Of a stretch of 64,000 nucleotides of DNA, positions 61,572 through 64,000 are shown piece after piece. Each line of letters opens with the position of its first letter. Positions within the stretch are counted from its first letter, which is position 1. The notes beneath the pieces were generated by a model, which was given only the letters and a program-made list of their open reading frames with translations, ran no database searches and was not told where the DNA came from. The stretch lies in the NCBI GenBank assembly GCA_016839165.1, contig CP069300.1, forward strand, positions 5,022,001 to 5,086,000, given 5' to 3'. This DNA is from Bradyrhizobium sp. PSBB068 (GTDB taxonomy: Bacteria; Pseudomonadota; Alphaproteobacteria; Rhizobiales; Xanthobacteraceae). Both the position numbers and the translations under genes were made by a program.

Positions 61572-64000
61572 GGCGCGTTTCCTTCCGGGTGGTTTTTTAT
61601 AAGGTTGTTGCTTGAACTGATGAGATGGGCAGCGCCGATTGCGGCCTGCCCGAGCGCCAGGCCACCGTCATTGGCGGGCACCTGCGCATGCGATAGTACG
61701 GTGAAGTCGTGGCTTTCGAGGCGACGGCTGACCTCCTCGAACAGGATGCGGTTCTGGAAACAGCCGCCGGACAGCGCGACCGTCGCGAAACGCCGGGGAC
61801 CAGTTTCATCCTCTCCGCTGGCGAGCCTTCGCGTCATCGCGACGATGGATCTCGCCAAGCCCTTGTGGAACCGCGCTGCCATCACGGGCGCCGGCGTCTT
61901 CAGGATGAGATCGCCGAGGACCGCGTTCCACATCGCCAGCGGCTCGATATAGGGCAAGCCGGAGCCACGCAGGTTGGGGATGCTCATGGGATAGCCGAGG
62001 GTATCGTCCTCGTTGCGCAGCGTGTCTTCGTCGACTATGGCTTCCAGGCGCGCGGCGGCTTCGCCTTCATAGCCCTGCCGCTCGCGGCAGATATTCAGCG
62101 CGGCAGCAACTGCGTCGAACAGCCGCCCGCAGGACGAAGCAAGCGGCGCATTGATGCCGTTTTTGATCATCGTGTCGAGCGTTGCCCGCGGCTTGCTCGC
62201 GAGATAGGCGTGTACGTCGAGGTCTTCGAAGTTCATCGTGAAGGCGGGCCACGCCATCTCGGCCATGAGATGGGCATAGAGATTTCGCCAGGGTTCACGG
62301 GCCGCCTGCGCACCGCCCGGCATCGCGACCGGCTTGAAGGTTCCGAGACGTTGATAATTGCGGTAGTCGGCGAGCAGGAATTCGCCGCCCCATAGCGTGT
62401 CGTCGCCACCCCATCCCAACCCATCGAGCACGATGCCGAGCACCGCCGGCCCGTCGAGCGGATGACCGTTCTCGGCGAGGCAAGCCGCGACGTGGGCGTG
62501 GTGATGCTGCACTTCCAGCAAAGGCAGCCCATCGGTAGCTGCACGCTCGCGCGCGAGTTTCGAGGACAGATATTCCGGATGCAGATCGCCGGCCAAGGCT
62601 GTGGCCGCATGGTCGAACAGCTTTTGATACAGTGCGAGATTGTTCCGATAATCGTCGAAGGTCCTGACATACTCGAGATCGCCCTGATGCTGCGACAGGA
62701 TCGCCGCCCCGTCCTTCACCAGACAGAACGTCGACTTCAGCTCACCACCCGTCGCCACCAATTCAGGCGCGGCTTCGAAGCCCCTCGGCAGAGTGATCGG
62801 CTCGGGCGCGTACCCCCTGGCCCGGCGCAGCACGCGCACCCGCCCGGCAACGACGCACGCCACCGAATCGTCGATCCGATTGGCGATCTCGCGATTGTGG
62901 GTCAGTACGTAGGTGGCAACGCCGCGGAGCCGCTCGGCCGCTTCCTGGTCGGAGATCACCTGCGGCTCGTCCGACAGATTGCCGCTGGTCATCACCACCG
63001 GTCTGTTCATCCGCCGTAGCATCAGGAGGTGCATTGGCGTAGTCGGCAGCATGAAGCCGAGCGTCGCGAGGCCTGGCGCGACGACTTCGGGCAGCTTCTC
63101 GATGCCATCGGCGCGCAGCAGCACGATTGGCGCCGACGGCCCGGCAAGCAGCGCCTGCTCCGCTGCACCGACGCTGCAATACCGCCTGATCACGTCGAGA
63201 TCCCGCGCCATCAGCGCGAACGGTTTGGCGTCGCGGTGCTTGAGCTGCCGCAGCCGCGCCACCACATCGGCCTTGGTGGCGTCGCATGCGAGCTGATAGC
63301 CACCGATGCCCTTGATGGCGACGATCTCGCCATTCTTCATCAAGCCGCAGGCAGCGTCGACATCGTCCATCATTGAAAACTGGTCGAAGCCGAACGCGCT
63401 GCCGTCGAACCGGACCAGCCTCGCCTTCGGGCCGCAAACGTGACAGGCAATGGCTTCAGCGTGGAAGCGCCGATCGGCCGGGCTATCATATTCGGCGCGG
63501 CAGGCCGGACACAGGTCGAATGGCGCCATGCTGGTGTTGGCGCGGTCGTAGGGAACGCCGCCGACAATGCTGAGCCGCGGCCCGCAATGGGTGCAATTGG
63601 TGAACGGATAGCGGTAGCGCCGCTCGAACGGACTGGCGACTTCCTCGGCGCAGGCCGCGCAGATCGCCGCGTCCGGCGCAACCTGGGTATGGACACGGCC
63701 TCCAAGGCTGCCGGCAATGGTGAACGCGGCCGCGAGTTCGCCGAAATAGGGTTGCGTGTCAATCGCGTCGATGCGGGCGAGCGGCGGCGGATCGCGCCGG
63801 ATCCGCGCGATCAACGCCTCAACCGCCGACGCGCTGCCGAAGACGCGGATCAGCACGCCGCTGGAATCGTTGAGCACCTCACCGGAAAGGTCCAGGTCGC
63901 GCGCGTAGCGCCAGACGGTCGGCCGGAAGCCAACGCCCTGCACGCGGCCCCGCACCCTGATCTCGACGGCGAGACGGCCGTCTGCTGCGGCGATGTTGGC
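61541..64000 (-). CDS. hypF: Carbamoyltransferase HypF, N-terminus outside window
   Basis: The frame is open to the right edge, so the first residues are missing. Domains: acylphosphatase (RVQGVGFRPTVWRYA), two zinc-finger pairs (CAACAEEV ... CTHCGPR; CPACRAEY ... CHVCGPK), YrdC-like (KNGEIVAIKGIGGYQLACDA) and a Kae1-like C-terminus (VQHHHAHVAACLAENGHPLD; VALSGGCFQNRILFEEV). It makes the thiocarboxamide on HypE. First visible gene of the hyp operon. Confidence 0.96.
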   Translation of the reverse strand, partial: ANIAAADGRLAVEIRVRGRVQGVGFRPTVWRYARDLDLSGEVLNDSSGVLIRVFGSASAVEALIARIRRDPPPLARIDAIDTQPYFGELAAAFTIAGSLGGRVHTQVAPDAAICAACAEEVASPFERRYRYPFTNCTHCGPRLSIVGGVPYDRANTSMAPFDLCPACRAEYDSPADRRFHAEAIACHVCGPKARLVRFDGSAFGFDQFSMMDDVDAACGLMKNGEIVAIKGIGGYQLACDATKADVVARLRQLKHRDAKPFALMARDLDVIRRYCSVGAAEQALLAGPSAPIVLLRADGIEKLPEVVAPGLATLGFMLPTTPMHLLMLRRMNRPVVMTSGNLSDEPQVISDQEAAERLRGVATYVLTHNREIANRIDDSVACVVAGRVRVLRRARGYAPEPITLPRGFEAAPELVATGGELKSTFCLVKDGAAILSQHQGDLEYVRTFDDYRNNLALYQKLFDHAATALAGDLHPEYLSSKLARERAATDGLPLLEVQHHHAHVAACLAENGHPLDGPAVLGIVLDGLGWGGDDTLWGGEFLLADYRNYQRLGTFKPVAMPGGAQAAREPWRNLYAHLMAEMAWPAFTMNFEDLDVHAYLASKPRATLDTMIKNGINAPLASSCGRLFDAVAAALNICRERQGYEGEAAARLEAIVDEDTLRNEDDTLGYPMSIPNLRGSGLPYIEPLAMWNAVLGDLILKTPAPVMAARFHKGLARSIVAMTRRLASGEDETGPRRFATVALSGGCFQNRILFEEVSRRLESHDFTVLSHAQVPANDGGLALGQAAIGAAHLISSSNNLIKNHPEGNAPCVSAFPDGS

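Overview
The window reads as a high-GC chromosomal segment of a Bradyrhizobium/Rhodopseudomonas-type alphaproteobacterium (Nitrobacteraceae). This is inferred from gene content and protein style: PQQ alcohol dehydrogenase genes with quinoprotein-relay proteins, a flagellar hook/filament cluster with FliD/FliS, Csu-type pili, ring-cleavage catabolism and [NiFe]-hydrogenase maturation. No rRNA, tRNA, CRISPR array or intact insertion sequence was seen.

Left part (1-11471) is a lanthanide/PQQ periplasmic oxidation locus. It holds two dehydrogenase-associated solute-binding proteins (one cut by the window edge), a metallo-beta-lactamase-fold relay hydrolase, a SoxYZ-like carrier, an SsuABC-type ABC transporter, several small secreted proteins of unknown function, a beta-barrel-like protein, pqqA without pqqBCDE, and a PQQ alcohol dehydrogenase with the Asp-Tyr-Asp lanthanide signature, followed by its cytochrome c and binding protein. 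Between pqqA and the dehydrogenase lies a lanmodulin-like EF-hand gene that keeps three Pro-containing loops at lanmodulin spacing but has lost the signal peptide and first EF-hand. The pqqA stop codon sits in a seven-copy 14-bp tandem repeat.

11490-21710 (all minus) is a flagellar cluster: an ECF sigma factor, fliC, fliD, fliS, a sigma-associated-type small protein, flgD, flgE, two small proteins (one FlgN-like), flgK and flgL. Divergent from it, 22219-26898 encodes a HAD-type protein, a probable glycosyltransferase and a formyltransferase, which are candidate flagellin/surface-glycan modification genes. A very large adenylate-cyclase/AAA/TPR regulator follows (26895-29948).

30240-42800 is metabolic: an SsuA-type sulfonate-binding protein, an AtoE short-chain fatty-acid transporter next to an unusual molybdopterin oxidoreductase fused to a ferredoxin-reductase/2Fe-2S module, a divergent GntR regulator, an acyl-CoA dehydrogenase, and a thiolase-SDR-enoyl-CoA hydratase operon that ends in a clear intrinsic terminator. 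A truncated IclR regulator lies upstream of that operon.

43851-48762 is a minimal Csu-like chaperone-usher pilus operon. 48886-55766 is an aromatic ring hydroxylation and meta-cleavage cluster: extradiol dioxygenase, IclR regulator, P450, binding protein, flavin hydroxylase and FAH-family hydrolase.

The right end (55901-64000, minus) is hypF-hypC-SIS-hypD-hypE-hypA-hypB-nickel permease, with a TonB-receptor remnant behind it. The hydrogenase structural genes are presumably beyond the right edge.
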